DNA of 5,533 nucleotides from Saprospirales bacterium. Its GTDB lineage: Bacteria; Bacteroidota; Bacteroidia; Chitinophagales; Saprospiraceae. The notes below the pieces were generated by a model. That model searched no databases. It worked only from the letters and a program-made list of their open reading frames with translations, and had not been told where the DNA came from. Location of the stretch: assembly GCA_024642645.1 (NCBI GenBank), contig JAHEAS010000277.1, positions 1-5,533 on the forward strand, given 5' to 3'. The translations under genes were made by a program, and so were the position numbers. Shown piece after piece: positions 5,004 to 5,533 of the stretch; position 1 is the first letter of the stretch; each line of letters starts with the position of its first letter.

Positions 5004-5533
5004 ATGAAATTCCCGAAGCCCATCCCCGTCCTCGAAATCGCCCATAAAACTAGGGCGACCATCATTGGCGACGAGACGCTGCTGGCCACCGGCATAAACG
5101 AAATTCACAAGGTCGAACCAGGCGACATCACCTTCGTGGACAACCGAAAGTACTTCCGGAAGTCGCTGGAATCGGCAGCAACTATCATTTTCTTGAACGA
5201 AAAAACGGACTGCCCGCAGGGCAAGGCGCTGCTGCTCTGCGATAACCCGTTCGAGGCTTACGATTCGCTGGTGCGGGAGCATCGGCCTTTCCTGCCACTG
5301 AGCGCAAGCATCAGCGAGAGCGCCAATATCCACCCATCGAGCGTGGTGGAGCCTGGAGCTGTCATTGGGAACCAGGTGGTCATCGGGCGCAACTGCTACA
5401 TCCAGGCCAACGCCTACATCGGCGACTTTACCCACATCGGAAACCACGTAACAGTGCAGGCCGGGGCCATCATCGGCACAGATGCTTTTTATTTTCAAAA
5501 AAACGCAGAAGGCTTCAAAAAATGGCGCTCCGG
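5004..5533 (+). CDS. lpxD: LpxD-like UDP-3-O-acylglucosamine N-acyltransferase, N-terminal part
   Basis: LpxD transfers a 3-hydroxyacyl chain from acyl carrier protein to the 2-amino group of UDP-3-O-acylglucosamine in lipid A synthesis, in the cytoplasm. The window contains 176 codons from the ATG at 5004 and runs off the end; full-length relatives have about 300-350 residues. Residues 1-100 are the LpxD N-terminal uridine-binding domain, with INEIHKVEPGDITFVDNRKY at 31-50 and SAATIIFLNE at 57-66. From about residue 102 hexapeptide repeats of the left-handed beta-helix begin (SANIHPSSVVEPGAVIG, then VVIGRNCYIQ, YIGDFTHIG, VTVQAGAIIG). The usual GSDGFGY-type loop reads GTDAFYF at 158-164, the form I associate with the second, Bacteroidota-type LpxD paralogue. 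The exact substrate of that paralogue is uncertain. The catalytic His region lies beyond the window. It is divergent from yqeY. Confidence 0.88.
   Translation, partial: MKFPKPIPVLEIAHKTRATIIGDETLLATGINEIHKVEPGDITFVDNRKYFRKSLESAATIIFLNEKTDCPQGKALLLCDNPFEAYDSLVREHRPFLPLSASISESANIHPSSVVEPGAVIGNQVVIGRNCYIQANAYIGDFTHIGNHVTVQAGAIIGTDAFYFQKNAEGFKKWRS

Noticed and set aside
4998..5498. 166-codon open frame antisense to lpxD
   Set aside because: The plus strand encodes clear LpxD domains; the antisense frame has no family features.

Overview
The window looks like an ordinary chromosomal segment from a member of the Bacteroidota. The gene set supports this: a DUF5606 protein, a ComEC protein without an intact metallo-beta-lactamase tail, and an LpxD-like acyltransferase of the type common in this phylum. 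So do the promoters, whose -7 elements fit TAnnTTTG, and the lack of Shine-Dalgarno sequences before the starts. The class cannot be fixed from this much sequence. Coding regions are of moderate GC and the spacers are AT-rich.

Layout, left to right: (1) 1-368, +, the C-terminal third of a PLP-dependent alpha-oxoamine synthase, probably of the serine palmitoyltransferase type. (2) 459-878, -, a DUF5606 protein of unknown function, convergent with gene 1. (3) 1219-1821, +, a lipoprotein thioredoxin of the TlpA/ResA class. (4) 1970-4093, -, the DNA-uptake channel ComEC, convergent with gene 3. (5) 4269-4715, -, a GatB/YqeY-domain protein. (6) 5004 to the window end, +, the N-terminal half of an LpxD-like acyltransferase, divergent from gene 5. 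The genes are separately spaced and no clear operon is present; only yqeY and comEC could share a transcript. They are household functions: sphingolipid or amino-ketone synthesis, envelope thiol redox, DNA uptake, and lipid A-type acylation.

The unusual feature is in the spacers. All five intergenic regions contain an imperfect inverted repeat, and each arm is built from short words repeated with a 7- or 8-nt period. The word differs at every locus: TATTGAGA at 376-451 (period 8), AAGGATTG at 885-971 (period 8), ACGAATT-like at 1842-1954 (period 7), GTTTTGA/GTTTCGG at 4211-4264 (period 7), and AAAAGTA at 4729-4763 with its complement at 4965-4999 (period 7). In all five the G-biased arm comes first in the 5'->3' direction. 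Two loci lie between converging genes and could serve as bidirectional terminators. One lies in the probable 5' leader of the DUF5606 gene. One lies just behind yqeY. The last is split, so that both divergent genes yqeY and lpxD carry the same pyrimidine-rich heptads just before their start codons. I know of no named repeat family matching this description, and it is the most interesting signal in the window.
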